10,109 nucleotides of DNA from JANMEX01 sp031423755. Its GTDB lineage: Bacteria > Pseudomonadota > Alphaproteobacteria > Rhizobiales > Rhizobiaceae. The number at the start of each line of letters is the position of its first letter. Position 1 is the first letter of the stretch. The notes below the pieces were generated by a model, which was given only the letters and a program-made list of their open reading frames with translations, searched no databases and was not told where the DNA came from. Where the stretch lies: NCBI GenBank assembly GCA_031423755.1, contig JANPGC010000135.1, positions 1-10,109 on the forward strand, read 5' to 3'. The translations under genes and the position numbers were made by a program. Below, in pieces: positions 1-7,413 of the stretch.

Positions 1-1904
1 AGGATGTAATCTTCGACTTCCTTGGCAAGGTCTGCCGACTCGCGGCCTGACGTCTTCAAATGTATTTCCGGAGCATCCGGCGCTTCATAGGGCGAGTCAA
101 TGCCGGTGAAATTCTTGATCTCGCCGCGATAGGCCTTGGCGTAAAGGCCTTTCGGATCGCGGGCGGCGCAATCTTCAATCGGCGTGTCGACAAAAACCTC
201 TATGAATTCCCCCGTTGGCAGCAGTTCGCGCGCGGTTCGGCGCTCGCTTTTGAACGGCGAGATGAACGAGACGAGCACGATCAGGCCGGCATCAGCCATC
301 AGCCGCGCGACTTCGGCGACACGGCGGATGTTTTCGACGCGGTCTTCGTCAGTAAAGCCCAGATCGCGGTTGAGGCCGTGGCGGACATTGTCGCCGTCGA
401 GGATATAGGTATGCATGCCGAGCGCATGCAACCGCTTTTCAACGATGTTGGCGATGGTTGATTTGCCGGAGCCGGACAGGCCGGTGAACCAGAGGACGGC
501 GGGCTTTTGATGCTTCTGCATCGCCCGCGCATCCTTGTTCACGTCCAGCGCCTGCCAATGAACATTGGACGCACGGCGCAGCGGCGCTTCGATCATGCCT
601 GCACCCGCGGTTGCGTTGGTCAGGCGGTCGATCAGGATGAAGGCGCCGGTGGCGCGGTTGTCGTTGTAGCTGTCGAACGCAATGGGCGCCTGCGTCGAAA
701 TATTGACCGCGCCAACCTCATTCATCTCCAGCGACTTTGCCGCCTCATGAGCGAAGGAGTTGACGTCAACGCGGTGCTTGAGCGTCGAGACCGTCGCTGT
801 GACCTGATCCGTTTCGGTGCGAAGGTAGTAGGTGCGGCCCGGCATCAGGGCGGTTTCATCAAACCAGACGACATGGGCGGAGAACTGGTCCGCCACATGC
901 GGGCGGGCATCGGCGGCGACGAGCAGGTTGCCGCGCGAGACTTCGACCTCGTCCTCCAAAACCAGCGTGACCGCCTCGCCTTCAACAGCGTCGGGCTGAT
1001 CGCCATCGAACGTGACAATGCGTTTGATCTTTGTTGTCTGGCCGGATTTGGCGACGGCGATGGTGTCGCCAACAGCGACCTTGCCGGAGGCGACCTGGCC
1101 AGCGAAGCCGCGGAAATCAAGGTTTGGGCGGTTCACATACTGGACTGGAAACCGGAACGGCAGGTCTTGCAGGCCCTGTTCGATTTTCACGGTTTCCAGA
1201 TGATCGAGCAGCACCGGACCATCGTACCAGGGCATGTTCTTGGAACGCGAGGTGACATTGTCGCCGAAGCGTGCAGAGATCGGGATCGGCACAATGGACT
1301 GAAACGAGAGTTCTTTTGCAAGCACCTGATAATCAGCGACAATCTGGTTGAACACATCTTGCGAAAAATCGACCAGGTCGATCTTGTTGACTGCGATAAT
1401 GATGTTCTTGATGCCGAGCAGCGAGGCGATGAAAGAGTGGCGGCGGGTTTGCTGGAGGACGCCCTGGCGCGCGTCAATCAGCACGATGGCCAGGTCGGCG
1501 GTCGATGCGCCGGTTGCCATGTTGCGGGTGTACTGGATGTGGCCGGGCGTGTCGGCAACGATGAACTTGCGCTTGGGTGTGGCAAAAAAGCGGTAGGCCA
1601 CATCAATGGTGATGCCCTGCTCGCGCTCGGCCTCCAAGCCATCGACCAGCAGCGCGAAGTCGATGTTGTCACCGTCCGTGCCATGCTTTTTGGAGTCGCG
1701 CTCAAGCGTTGCGAGCTGGTCCTCGAAGATCAGCTTGGTGTCATAGAGCAGACGGCCGATCAGTGTCGACTTGCCGTCATCGACCGAGCCGCAGGTGAGA
1801 AATCGCAGCAGCGATTTGTTTTCCTGCTCGGCCAGAAACGCGGCGATTTCCGGATTGTCGTCGTATGCGGTCAACGGCTGCACTTTCAATGCGGAGGCAC
1901 TCAT
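1..1904 (-). CDS. cysNC: Bifunctional sulfate adenylyltransferase subunit 1 / adenylylsulfate kinase (CysN-CysC fusion), 3' end cut by the window
   Basis: The N-terminal part is the GTPase subunit of ATP sulfurylase, which with CysD makes adenosine 5'-phosphosulfate (APS) from sulfate and ATP in the cytoplasm. The C-terminal part is APS kinase, which phosphorylates APS to PAPS. Visible motifs are the EF-Tu-like P-loop GSVDDGKST (residues 39-47), DTPGH (118-122) and NKID (173-176), then beta-barrel domains. A second P-loop, GLSGSGKST (475-483), opens the CysC domain, which continues through DGDNVRHGLN and the late motif KNFTGIDSPYEAP. The reading frame is open to the window edge with 634 codons visible. 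CysNC proteins are usually about 630-650 aa, so only a few residues should be missing. The ATG overlaps the cysD stop by one base (TGATG), and GAGGG lies nine bases upstream inside cysD, which indicates translational coupling. The fusion is common in alphaproteobacteria. Confidence 0.96.
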   Translation of the reverse strand, partial: MSASALKVQPLTAYDDNPEIAAFLAEQENKSLLRFLTCGSVDDGKSTLIGRLLYDTKLIFEDQLATLERDSKKHGTDGDNIDFALLVDGLEAEREQGITIDVAYRFFATPKRKFIVADTPGHIQYTRNMATGASTADLAIVLIDARQGVLQQTRRHSFIASLLGIKNIIIAVNKIDLVDFSQDVFNQIVADYQVLAKELSFQSIVPIPISARFGDNVTSRSKNMPWYDGPVLLDHLETVKIEQGLQDLPFRFPVQYVNRPNLDFRGFAGQVASGKVAVGDTIAVAKSGQTTKIKRIVTFDGDQPDAVEGEAVTLVLEDEVEVSRGNLLVAADARPHVADQFSAHVVWFDETALMPGRTYYLRTETDQVTATVSTLKHRVDVNSFAHEAAKSLEMNEVGAVNISTQAPIAFDSYNDNRATGAFILIDRLTNATAGAGMIEAPLRRASNVHWQALDVNKDARAMQKHQKPAVLWFTGLSGSGKSTIANIVEKRLHALGMHTYILDGDNVRHGLNRDLGFTDEDRVENIRRVAEVARLMADAGLIVLVSFISPFKSERRTARELLPTGEFIEVFVDTPIEDCAARDPKGLYAKAYRGEIKNFTGIDSPYEAPDAPEIHLKTSGRESADLAKEVEDYI

Positions 1905-2812
1905 CAGAAATAGCCCTCGCGCTTCTTCTTTTCCATGGAACCGGCTTCATCCTTGTCGATCATGCGGCCCTGCCGCTCAGACGTTCGTGCGACGAGCATT
2001 TCCTGAACGATGGAACCCAAGTCGGTGGCGTCCGAGTCAATGGCGCCTGTCAAGGGATAGCAACCAAGCGTGCGGAACCGCACGAGCCGGTTTTCGATCT
2101 CTTCGCCCTCGCGCAATTTCATCCGCTCGTCATCGACCATGATCAGCATGCCGTCGCGCTCAACGACCGGTCGATGCGCTGCGAAATAGAGCGGTACAAT
2201 CGGTATCTCTTCAAGCAGGATGTATTGCCAGATGTCGAGCTCGGTCCAGTTGGAGATCGGAAAGACGCGTATGGATTCACCCTTGGCGACGCGGGTGTTG
2301 TAGATTTTCCACATTTCCGGGCGCTGGTTTTTCGGGTCCCAGCCGTGGCTTGAATTGCGGAACGAGAAGATGCGCTCCTTGGCGCGGGATTTTTCCTCAT
2401 CGCGCCGCGCGCCACCGAAGGCGGCGTCAAAGCCGTATTTGTCGAGCGCCTGCCGAAGACCCGCCGTCTTCATGATGTTGGTGTGAACGCTGGAACCGTG
2501 ATCGAACGGATTGATGCCATCGCGCACGCCGTCCTGATTGATGTGCACGATCAAATCAATGCCAAGGCGCTTGGCCGTCGCATCGCGGAACTCGATCATT
2601 TCGCGGAATTTCCACGTCGTATCGACGTGCAGGAAGGCAAAGGGCGGCTTGGCTGGATAAAACGCCTTCATGGCCAGATGCAGGAGAACGGACGAATCCT
2701 TGCCAATGGAGTAGAGCATCACCGGCTTGTCAAAATTTGCGGCAACTTCGCGGAAGATATGGATCGCCTCGGCTTCCAGACGTTTAAGGTGTGTGAGATT
2801 GCGGTCGCTCAT
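1904..2812 (-). CDS. cysD: Sulfate adenylyltransferase subunit 2 (CysD)
   Basis: This is the catalytic, adenylyl-transferring subunit of heterodimeric ATP sulfurylase and works with the CysN domain encoded next. The protein has 302 aa, the normal family length. The PP-loop of the PAPS reductase/ATP sulfurylase superfamily is SIGKDSS at residues 35-41. Other family hallmarks are the FLHVDTTWKF segment, GGARRDEEKSRAKER and the C-terminal ending KKKREGYF. I chose the ATG at 2812 (MSDRNLTHLKRLE) because AGGA lies six bases upstream and CysD proteins align from this methionine. A GTG at 2866 would add 18 basic, unconserved residues. It is the first gene of the cysD-cysNC operon. The leader upstream carries a promoter candidate and nested inverted repeats, described separately. 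Confidence 0.96.
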   Translation of the reverse strand: MSDRNLTHLKRLEAEAIHIFREVAANFDKPVMLYSIGKDSSVLLHLAMKAFYPAKPPFAFLHVDTTWKFREMIEFRDATAKRLGIDLIVHINQDGVRDGINPFDHGSSVHTNIMKTAGLRQALDKYGFDAAFGGARRDEEKSRAKERIFSFRNSSHGWDPKNQRPEMWKIYNTRVAKGESIRVFPISNWTELDIWQYILLEEIPIVPLYFAAHRPVVERDGMLIMVDDERMKLREGEEIENRLVRFRTLGCYPLTGAIDSDATDLGSIVQEMLVARTSERQGRMIDKDEAGSMEKKKREGYF

Positions 2813-2862
2813 GTGGAATCCTGAATGCCGACGCGAAAGGCCTGCCGTGCGGCGTCTAGTTA

Positions 2863-2915
2863 CCACTGGCGCGCGCGACGAAACAGGATAAGCAGCCTGT
2901 TATTTGAGCCAGTGG
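2863..2915 (-). promoter_or_regulatory. Nested inverted repeat in the cysD leader
   Basis: CCACTGGC (2863-2870) pairs perfectly with GCCAGTGG (2908-2915). Inside it AACAGG (2882-2887) pairs perfectly with CCTGTT (2896-2901) around an 8-nt loop. The two stems are separated by an asymmetric internal loop of 11 and 6 nt. In the minus-strand transcript this could form a two-tier stem-loop ending about 50 nt before the cysD start. It matches no riboswitch I know. If transcription starts where the -10 candidate predicts (near 2913), the outermost two pairs would be lost, so the repeat could instead act as a DNA operator at the start site. Confidence 0.4.
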
Positions 2916-2919
2916 AGGA

Positions 2920-2925
2920 ATTATA
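2920..2925 (-). promoter_or_regulatory. Candidate -10 box of the cysD-cysNC promoter
   Basis: The minus strand reads TATAAT, a perfect consensus -10. It would start transcription near 2913, giving a leader of about 100 nt before cysD. The -35 position with a 17-base spacer reads CGCACA, a poor match to TTGACA (3 of 6). This fits an activator-dependent promoter. An 8-bp palindrome AATGCATT (2951-2958) lies just upstream of the -35 position, where a class II activator could bind. That role is inference. Confidence 0.4.
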
Positions 2926-2984
2926 TCCAGCAAACTGACAGATGTGCGGAAATGCATTCCGCCAGACGCGGGGCGCAGCAACTA

Positions 2985-3012
2985 TTTTGGCGCAGCGGGC
3001 GAAGTTTTGGCG
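2985..3012. repeat. Pair of direct TTTTGGCG boxes upstream of cysD
   Basis: TTTTGGCG occurs at 2985-2992 and again at 3005-3012, 20 bp apart, about two helical turns. The pair lies about 70-100 bp upstream of the predicted cysD transcription start and just past the 3' end of the neighbouring oxidoreductase gene. It could be a tandem binding site for a regulator of sulfate assimilation. With only two short copies, chance is also possible. Confidence 0.25.
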
Positions 3013-3027
3013 AAATCTAACGACGGC

Positions 3028-3047
3028 TGGCGTGCTGCCACACGCCA
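3028..3047 (-). terminator. Hairpin just after the FAD oxidoreductase stop
   Basis: TGGCGTG (3028-3034) and CACGCCA (3041-3047) form a perfect 7-bp GC-rich stem around a 6-nt loop. It begins nine bases after the minus-strand stop codon at 3058-3056. No clear U tract follows, so it is either a weak intrinsic terminator or a 3'-end stabilising hairpin. Confidence 0.4.
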
Positions 3048-3055
3048 AGCTCAAG

Positions 3056-4432
3056 TCATGCCGGCAGGATGTTCTGGTTCATTTTGAACAGGTTTTGCGG
3101 GTCATACGCCTTCTTGACTTTCTGCAGCCTGGTGTAGGTGGATGCGCCAAAAGCATCGCGCACGAGAGTGTCGCCCTCGCCCAGCCCCGGAAAGTTCAGA
3201 TACATCCGGCCGGTAGAATGGCGCTGCGCGGCCTGCCAAGCGTTTCGGACCCAGGCGATATTGGCTTCGTCATCGGCAAGGTTCGACCAGATCGCATCCA
3301 GACTGAACATGTAGGGCATCGAACGGTCGCCAAACGCTGTCGCGTCCTCCGCTACGCGCTGCACGGCGCCTCCGAATTTCCAGATTGAGGCATATGTCAT
3401 CTCTGACGGACGGTTGGCGAGAAGAGCGGTCAGGTCAGCGATCACACCATCGTCCAAACCTTTCAAATAGGTCGACTTCCAATAGCAGCGGTCCCGCCCC
3501 TTGGGGAATATGGCGTCGTAGAGGGTCTGGAGTGTCCGGTACGGCATGGGTCCACTGAAATCCAGAAGCGGCTCGCCCAACTCACGCAACGGACGTGTGA
3601 CGCGCTCGCCCTCGTCTGCAGGTCCATCGTAAACGGTTGCCAAAGCGACCACACGTTTGCCCCAAGTGTGCTGCGGATAGGCTTCATCCTCAGGGATGGT
3701 TGAAAACTCGGCGAGGCCCGTCACTTCGTCCGGTGCGGACTCCATATAATCGCGCCATCTCGGGAGTATTTCGTTTGCGCCCTGCTCCAGATAAAGCGGC
3801 GCGCAGAACATCAGTTCGGGTTCGACGGGATGAAGGCGGAACTCGAAATTGACGACAATGCCAAAATTGCCGCCGCCGCCCTTGAGCGCCCACAGCAACT
3901 CCTGATTTTGGCTCTCACTGGCGCGGATCAGACGGCCATCGGCAGTGACGATATCCACCGCCAATATATTGTCGCAGCTCAAACCACGGGAGCCCCGCAA
4001 CCAGCCAATGCCTCCCGATAAAGACAGTCCGGCAACGCCGGTTGTCGAGATCAGCCCGCCCGGCGTGGCGCGGCCAAACGGCGTTGTTGCAGCATCGACA
4101 TCGCCCCAAGTGGCGCCGCCTTCGACATGGGCACGGTCCAGCATTGGGTCCAGGCGAACCCCGTTCATCAGCGACATGTCAATCATCATACCGCCTTCAC
4201 AGACTGCATAGCCTGCAACATTGTGGCCACCGCTGTGCACGGCAATGGCAAGTCCGTTGTCGCGGGCATGATTGACGCAGGCCATGACATCTGCCGCGTT
4301 GCGGCAGCGCGCGATGAGCGAGGGACGGCGATCGATCATGCCGTTCCAGACGAGCCTCGCGTCGTCGTAACCTGGTGCTCCGGGTTCAAGCAACTCACCG
4401 CGCAATTGGCTTGCCAGGTCTGCATACGACAT
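3056..4432 (-). CDS. FAD-binding oxidoreductase, BBE-like (6-hydroxynicotine oxidase / berberine bridge enzyme type)
   Basis: This is a 458-aa flavoprotein oxidase of the PCMH/VAO fold. The FAD-binding part shows VHSGGHN (residues 65-71), whose H70 sits where family members attach FAD covalently through histidine. It then shows the glycine-rich run SLSGGIGWLRGSRGLSCDNI (137-155) and WALKGGGGNFGIV. The C-terminal BBE segment includes MYLNFPGLGEG and ends in AYDPQNLFKMNQNILPA. The region that supplies a second, cysteinyl flavin bond in bicovalent enzymes reads GLISTTGV and has no cysteine, so a single bond is expected. The ATG at 4432 is chosen because GGAGG lies eight bases upstream; an earlier ATG at 4480 would lie closer to the divergent gene. 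No signal peptide is seen, so it is probably cytoplasmic. The substrate cannot be told from sequence. The divergent GlxA-type regulator is the likely controller. Confidence 0.9.
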   Translation of the reverse strand: MSYADLASQLRGELLEPGAPGYDDARLVWNGMIDRRPSLIARCRNAADVMACVNHARDNGLAIAVHSGGHNVAGYAVCEGGMMIDMSLMNGVRLDPMLDRAHVEGGATWGDVDAATTPFGRATPGGLISTTGVAGLSLSGGIGWLRGSRGLSCDNILAVDIVTADGRLIRASESQNQELLWALKGGGGNFGIVVNFEFRLHPVEPELMFCAPLYLEQGANEILPRWRDYMESAPDEVTGLAEFSTIPEDEAYPQHTWGKRVVALATVYDGPADEGERVTRPLRELGEPLLDFSGPMPYRTLQTLYDAIFPKGRDRCYWKSTYLKGLDDGVIADLTALLANRPSEMTYASIWKFGGAVQRVAEDATAFGDRSMPYMFSLDAIWSNLADDEANIAWVRNAWQAAQRHSTGRMYLNFPGLGEGDTLVRDAFGASTYTRLQKVKKAYDPQNLFKMNQNILPA

Positions 4433-4520
4433 TTTAGAAACCTCCGTTGATCGCTCCAGCCTAGAATGGTGTGGCGACAACTGCTAAAGGCAAAAGCACA
4501 CAAAGGCGTTCATTTCTGCC
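4433..4520. promoter_or_regulatory. Divergent intergenic region between oxidoreductase and regulator genes
   Basis: These 88 bp must hold the promoters of both divergent genes. They carry a strong ribosome binding site for the minus-strand gene (GGAGG, complement of 4441-4445). A direct repeat AAAGGC occurs at 4486-4491 and 4502-4507, on the regulator side. I see no convincing -35/-10 pair on either strand. AraC-type proteins often bind short direct repeats, so the AAAGGC pair is a possible but unproven operator. Confidence 0.4.
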
Positions 4521-5558
4521 ATGCGGGCACACGAAAGACCGATACACGTTGCAATTCTTGCGGTCCCGGAGGTCACTGCCTCAGCGCTTTACGGGATGTT
4601 TGACCTGTTTTCTGCGCCGGGACGCGATTGGTCGTTTATAGTTTCGGGCGTCGCAGGCGAGCAGCGGATGCGTCCTTATGTGGTCGCGCGAACGGACGAT
4701 GCATTTCAGGCCGCCAACGGCATATTGATCAAACCTGATTTTGGGTTTTCGAACTGTCCGCGGCCCGATGTTGTCTGCATTCCCGATTTCTTCGTCAATC
4801 CGGGCGAAAGCGTGGCCGGCATGTATGAAGCGGAAGCAGGGTGGCTGCGGCAAATGCATGAGCATGGCTCGATGCTGGCCAGCGCTTGCTCTGGCGCGGT
4901 CCTGCTCGGCGAAGCGGGGTTCCTCACCAATTGCGAAGCCACGATTCATTGGGGCTATGTCACCACTCTCACCAACAACTATCCCGGAGTCAAAGTGCGG
5001 ATTGACCAGTCGCTGGTGTTCAGCGGTGAGGCGCAACGCATCGTCATGGCCGGAGGCGGATCAAGCTGGCAGGATCTGGCGCTCTATCTGATCGCACGAT
5101 TGGTCGGGGTCGAAGAGGCGATGCGGGTCGCCAAGGTCCATATGTTGCAGTGGCACGACATCGGCCAGCATCCTTTTGCCAGCCTGATGAGCCTGACACA
5201 GACATCCGACAGCGTGATCAAGAAGTGCCAGGACTGGCTGGCGGTGAACTTCCGGTCTCATGCGCCAGTTGCCGCGATGGCAGCGCTATCTCAATTGCCC
5301 GAGCGGTCATTCGTCCGCCGCTTCGCCAAGGCCACCGGCATGAAGCCACTGGATTATGTTCATGCGATCCGGCTTGAGCAAGCCAAGCAAATGCTTGAAG
5401 GCACCGATCAGCCGTTCGAAGGCATCGCCAACGCAACCGGTTATGAGGACACCAGTTTTTTCGGTTGCCTGTTCCGCAAGAAAGTCGGGTTGACTCCAGC
5501 GCAGTACCGCTTGCGCTTTGGCACTCTGTACCGCGCGCTGGAGCATCGCCCCCGGTAA
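4521..5558 (+). CDS. GlxA-type transcriptional regulator: DJ-1/PfpI-like domain plus AraC HTH
   Basis: This is a 345-aa cytoplasmic transcription factor. Residues about 7-190 form a class I glutamine-amidotransferase-like (DJ-1/PfpI) domain. The nucleophile-elbow segment is SACSGAVLLGEAGFL with C123, followed by ATIHWGYV with H143, as in the GlxA subfamily; this domain probably senses a small molecule. Residues about 235-335 are the AraC DNA-binding domain. One HTH lies near 249-270, and the second near 297-320 continues into the signature GYEDTSFFGCLFRKKVGLTPAQYR. The length is typical of GlxA-like proteins. No good Shine-Dalgarno precedes the ATG (AAAGG is 14 bases away), so translation may be weak. 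It is divergent from the FAD oxidoreductase and probably regulates it. The ligand cannot be named. Confidence 0.92.
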   Translation: MRAHERPIHVAILAVPEVTASALYGMFDLFSAPGRDWSFIVSGVAGEQRMRPYVVARTDDAFQAANGILIKPDFGFSNCPRPDVVCIPDFFVNPGESVAGMYEAEAGWLRQMHEHGSMLASACSGAVLLGEAGFLTNCEATIHWGYVTTLTNNYPGVKVRIDQSLVFSGEAQRIVMAGGGSSWQDLALYLIARLVGVEEAMRVAKVHMLQWHDIGQHPFASLMSLTQTSDSVIKKCQDWLAVNFRSHAPVAAMAALSQLPERSFVRRFAKATGMKPLDYVHAIRLEQAKQMLEGTDQPFEGIANATGYEDTSFFGCLFRKKVGLTPAQYRLRFGTLYRALEHRPR

Positions 5559-5596
5559 AAGTCTGAGGCATTTCCTGTCTGCAATTTGATTGAACG

Positions 5597-5639
5597 CAGA
5601 CGGGAGACGGGGCTCCACGACCCGTTGCAATCCCGCCTG
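5597..5639 (+). other. Stem-loop between regulator gene and tRNA-Gln
   Basis: CAGACGGGA (5597-5605) faces TCCCGCCTG (5631-5639) with one mismatch. Inside, ACGGG (5607-5611) pairs with CCCGT (5621-5625) around a 9-nt loop. It lies about 40 bases after the regulator stop and could end or protect that transcript. No U tract follows on either strand. Its right arm overlaps the tRNA promoter candidate, so folding and tRNA initiation use the same bases. Confidence 0.35.
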
Positions 5640-5653
5640 CCAACACTTATACA
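5625..5653 (+). promoter_or_regulatory. Candidate promoter of tRNA-Gln
   Basis: TTGCAA (5625-5630) is followed after 17 bases by TATACA (5648-5653). Each hexamer matches the sigma-70 consensus at four positions. The start would fall near 5660, about 30 nt before the mature tRNA, a normal tRNA leader length. The bases after the -10 box are GC-rich (CCGGCTCGCC), as in stringently controlled stable-RNA promoters. Confidence 0.5.
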
Positions 5654-5689
5654 CCGGCTCGCCGTCGCGGATGAATCGTCCGTGCTCGT

Positions 5690-5764
5690 TGGGGCGTAGC
5701 CAAGCGGTAAGGCAGCGGATTTTGATTCCGCCATTCCCAGGTTCGATCCCTGGCGCCCCAGCCA
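5690..5764 (+). tRNA. tRNA-Gln (anticodon TTG)
   Basis: A complete 75-nt cloverleaf can be drawn. The acceptor stem is TGGGGCG (5690-5696) with CGCCCCA (5754-5760), then discriminator G5761 and an encoded CCA (5762-5764). The anticodon stem GCGGA/TCCGC encloses the loop TTTTGAT, which places the anticodon TTG (reads CAA, glutamine). The T arm has CCAGG-TTCGATC-CCTGG. The first pair T1-A72 is the weak terminal pair typical of bacterial tRNA-Gln. It sits 104 bases ahead of pccB on the same strand. I see no second copy of its 3' end in the window that would mark an integrated island. Confidence 0.96.
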
Positions 5765-5868
5765 GATTTTCCCGATTCCCTAAGACTGATGGCCTATCTG
5801 GCCGCCCTTCCTTCGCTCTCGTATTTCCACTAGCTTCCCGGCAAAACAGTTTGGGACGGAGAAACTCC

Positions 5869-7401
5869 ATGCACGAGATGCTGGAACAGCTTGAGGCGCG
5901 GCGCGAGCAGGCGCGGATGGGCGGCGGGCAGGCGCGGATTGACGCGCAGCATGCCAAGGGCAAGCTGACAGCGCGCGAGCGGCTGGATGTGCTGCTCGAC
6001 GAAGGCTCGTTTGAAGAGTTCGACATGTTCGTCACCCACCGGGCGACCGAGTTTGGCATGGCCGATCAGAAGATCGCGGGCGACGGCGTTGTGACCGGCT
6101 GGGGCACAATCAACGGGCGCATGACCTATGTGTTTGCGCAGGATTTTACCGTGCTTGGCGGCTCGCTATCGGAGACACACGCCAAAAAGATCTGCAAGAT
6201 CATGGACATGGCAGTAAAGAATGGCGCGCCGGTGATCGGGCTGAATGATTCGGGCGGCGCGCGTATCCAAGAGGGTGTGGATTCGCTGGCCGGCTATGCC
6301 GAAGTGTTCCGCCGCAATGCCGAGGCTTCGGGCGTTGTGCCGCAGATTTCGGTGATCATGGGCCCGTGCGCGGGTGGGGCGGTGTATTCCCCTGCCCTCA
6401 CCGATTTCATCTACATGGTGCGCGACACGTCCTACATGTTCGTGACCGGGCCGGACGTGGTGAAGACTGTCACCAACGAAATCGTCACGGCAGAGGAACT
6501 CGGCGGGGCGGTTACGCATACGACCAAGTCTTCGGTCGCGGATGGCGCTTATGACAATGATGTCGAGACGCTCGAGCAAATCCGTCGCCTGTTTGACTTT
6601 CTGCCGTTGAACAACCGCGAGAAAGCGCCGGTGCGGCCCTTCTTTGACGAGCCGGAGCGGATCGAGATGCGGCTCGACACGCTGATTCCCGACAGCGCCA
6701 ACAAGCCCTATGACATGAAGGAACTGATCCACGCCATTGCCGACGAGGGCGATTTCTTCGAGGTGCAGGAGGCCTTCGCCCGGTCAATCCTGATCGGCTA
6801 TATCCGTATCGAGGGCCAGACGGTTGGCGTCGTTGCCAACCAGCCGATGGTGCTTGCCGGGGTGCTCGATATCGATTCCGCGCGAAAGGCGGCGAAGTTC
6901 GTGCGCTTTTGCGATGCGTTCAACATTCCCATCCTGACGCTGGTGGACGTGCCCGGCTTCCTGCCCGGTACAGCGCAAGAGTTTGGCGGCGTCATCAGGC
7001 ATGGCGCGAAACTGCTGTTTGCCTACTCCCAAGCGACCGTGCCGATGGTGACGCTGATTACCCGCAAGGCCTATGGCGGCGCCTATGACGTGATGGCCTC
7101 AAAACACATCGGCGCGGACATCAACTATGCCTGGCCGACTGCCGAAATCGCCGTGATGGGGGCGAAGGGCGCGGTGGAGATTTTGTACCGCTCGGAACTC
7201 GGCGACAAGGACAAGATCGCGGCGCGGACCAAGGATTACGAGGCGCGTTTCGCCAACCCGTTCGTGGCGGCAGAGCGCGGGTTCATCGACGAGGTGATCA
7301 TGCCGCACTCAAGCCGCAAAAGGATCGCGCGGGCGTTTGCGGCATTGCGGAAGAAGGATAAGGCTCAGCCGTGGAAGAAGCATGACACGATGCCGTTGTG
7401 A
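5869..7401 (+). CDS. pccB: Propionyl-CoA carboxylase beta chain (carboxyltransferase subunit)
   Basis: This subunit transfers the carboxyl group from biotin on PccA to propionyl-CoA, giving (S)-methylmalonyl-CoA, the entry to succinyl-CoA. The protein has 510 aa, the family norm. The N-terminal crotonase half carries NDSGGARIQEG (126-136) and the oxyanion-hole segment GPCAGGAVYSPA (165-176), followed by the PccB hallmark TSYMFVTGPDVVKTVTNEI. The C-terminal half carries VDVPGFLPGTAQE (359-371) and ITRKAYGGAYDVMASKH (397-413), with the second oxyanion site. The ATG at 5869 has GGAG seven bases upstream. The frame stays open farther upstream to 5590, but that stretch runs through the tRNA and is not coding. 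Its partner pccA starts 2.25 kb downstream rather than directly after it, an interruption by apparent accessory genes. Confidence 0.96.
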   Translation: MHEMLEQLEARREQARMGGGQARIDAQHAKGKLTARERLDVLLDEGSFEEFDMFVTHRATEFGMADQKIAGDGVVTGWGTINGRMTYVFAQDFTVLGGSLSETHAKKICKIMDMAVKNGAPVIGLNDSGGARIQEGVDSLAGYAEVFRRNAEASGVVPQISVIMGPCAGGAVYSPALTDFIYMVRDTSYMFVTGPDVVKTVTNEIVTAEELGGAVTHTTKSSVADGAYDNDVETLEQIRRLFDFLPLNNREKAPVRPFFDEPERIEMRLDTLIPDSANKPYDMKELIHAIADEGDFFEVQEAFARSILIGYIRIEGQTVGVVANQPMVLAGVLDIDSARKAAKFVRFCDAFNIPILTLVDVPGFLPGTAQEFGGVIRHGAKLLFAYSQATVPMVTLITRKAYGGAYDVMASKHIGADINYAWPTAEIAVMGAKGAVEILYRSELGDKDKIAARTKDYEARFANPFVAAERGFIDEVIMPHSSRKRIARAFAALRKKDKAQPWKKHDTMPL

Positions 7402-7413
7402 GGGGGGGATTGA

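Noticed and set aside
507..1913. A 468-codon open frame on the plus strand opposite cysNC
   Set aside because: It lies wholly antisense to a clearly conserved gene, has an arginine-, aspartate- and valine-rich composition typical of the reverse frame of GC-rich coding DNA, and shows no recognisable domain.
2863..2915. SAM-type riboswitch upstream of cysD
   Set aside because: The nested stems do not match the conserved core of SAM-I or SAM-II as I know them, and those normally precede methionine genes.
5690..5764. tRNA-Gln as an integration site of a genomic island
   Set aside because: No integrase gene and no second copy of the tRNA 3' end were seen in the window, and housekeeping pccB follows directly.
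5791..5803. GGCC-TATCT-GGCC as a terminator after the tRNA
   Set aside because: The stem is only 4 bp and no T tract follows.
5590..5868. In-frame upstream extension of pccB
   Set aside because: It runs through the tRNA-Gln gene, lacks conserved PccB residues, and a good ribosome binding site precedes the ATG at 5869.
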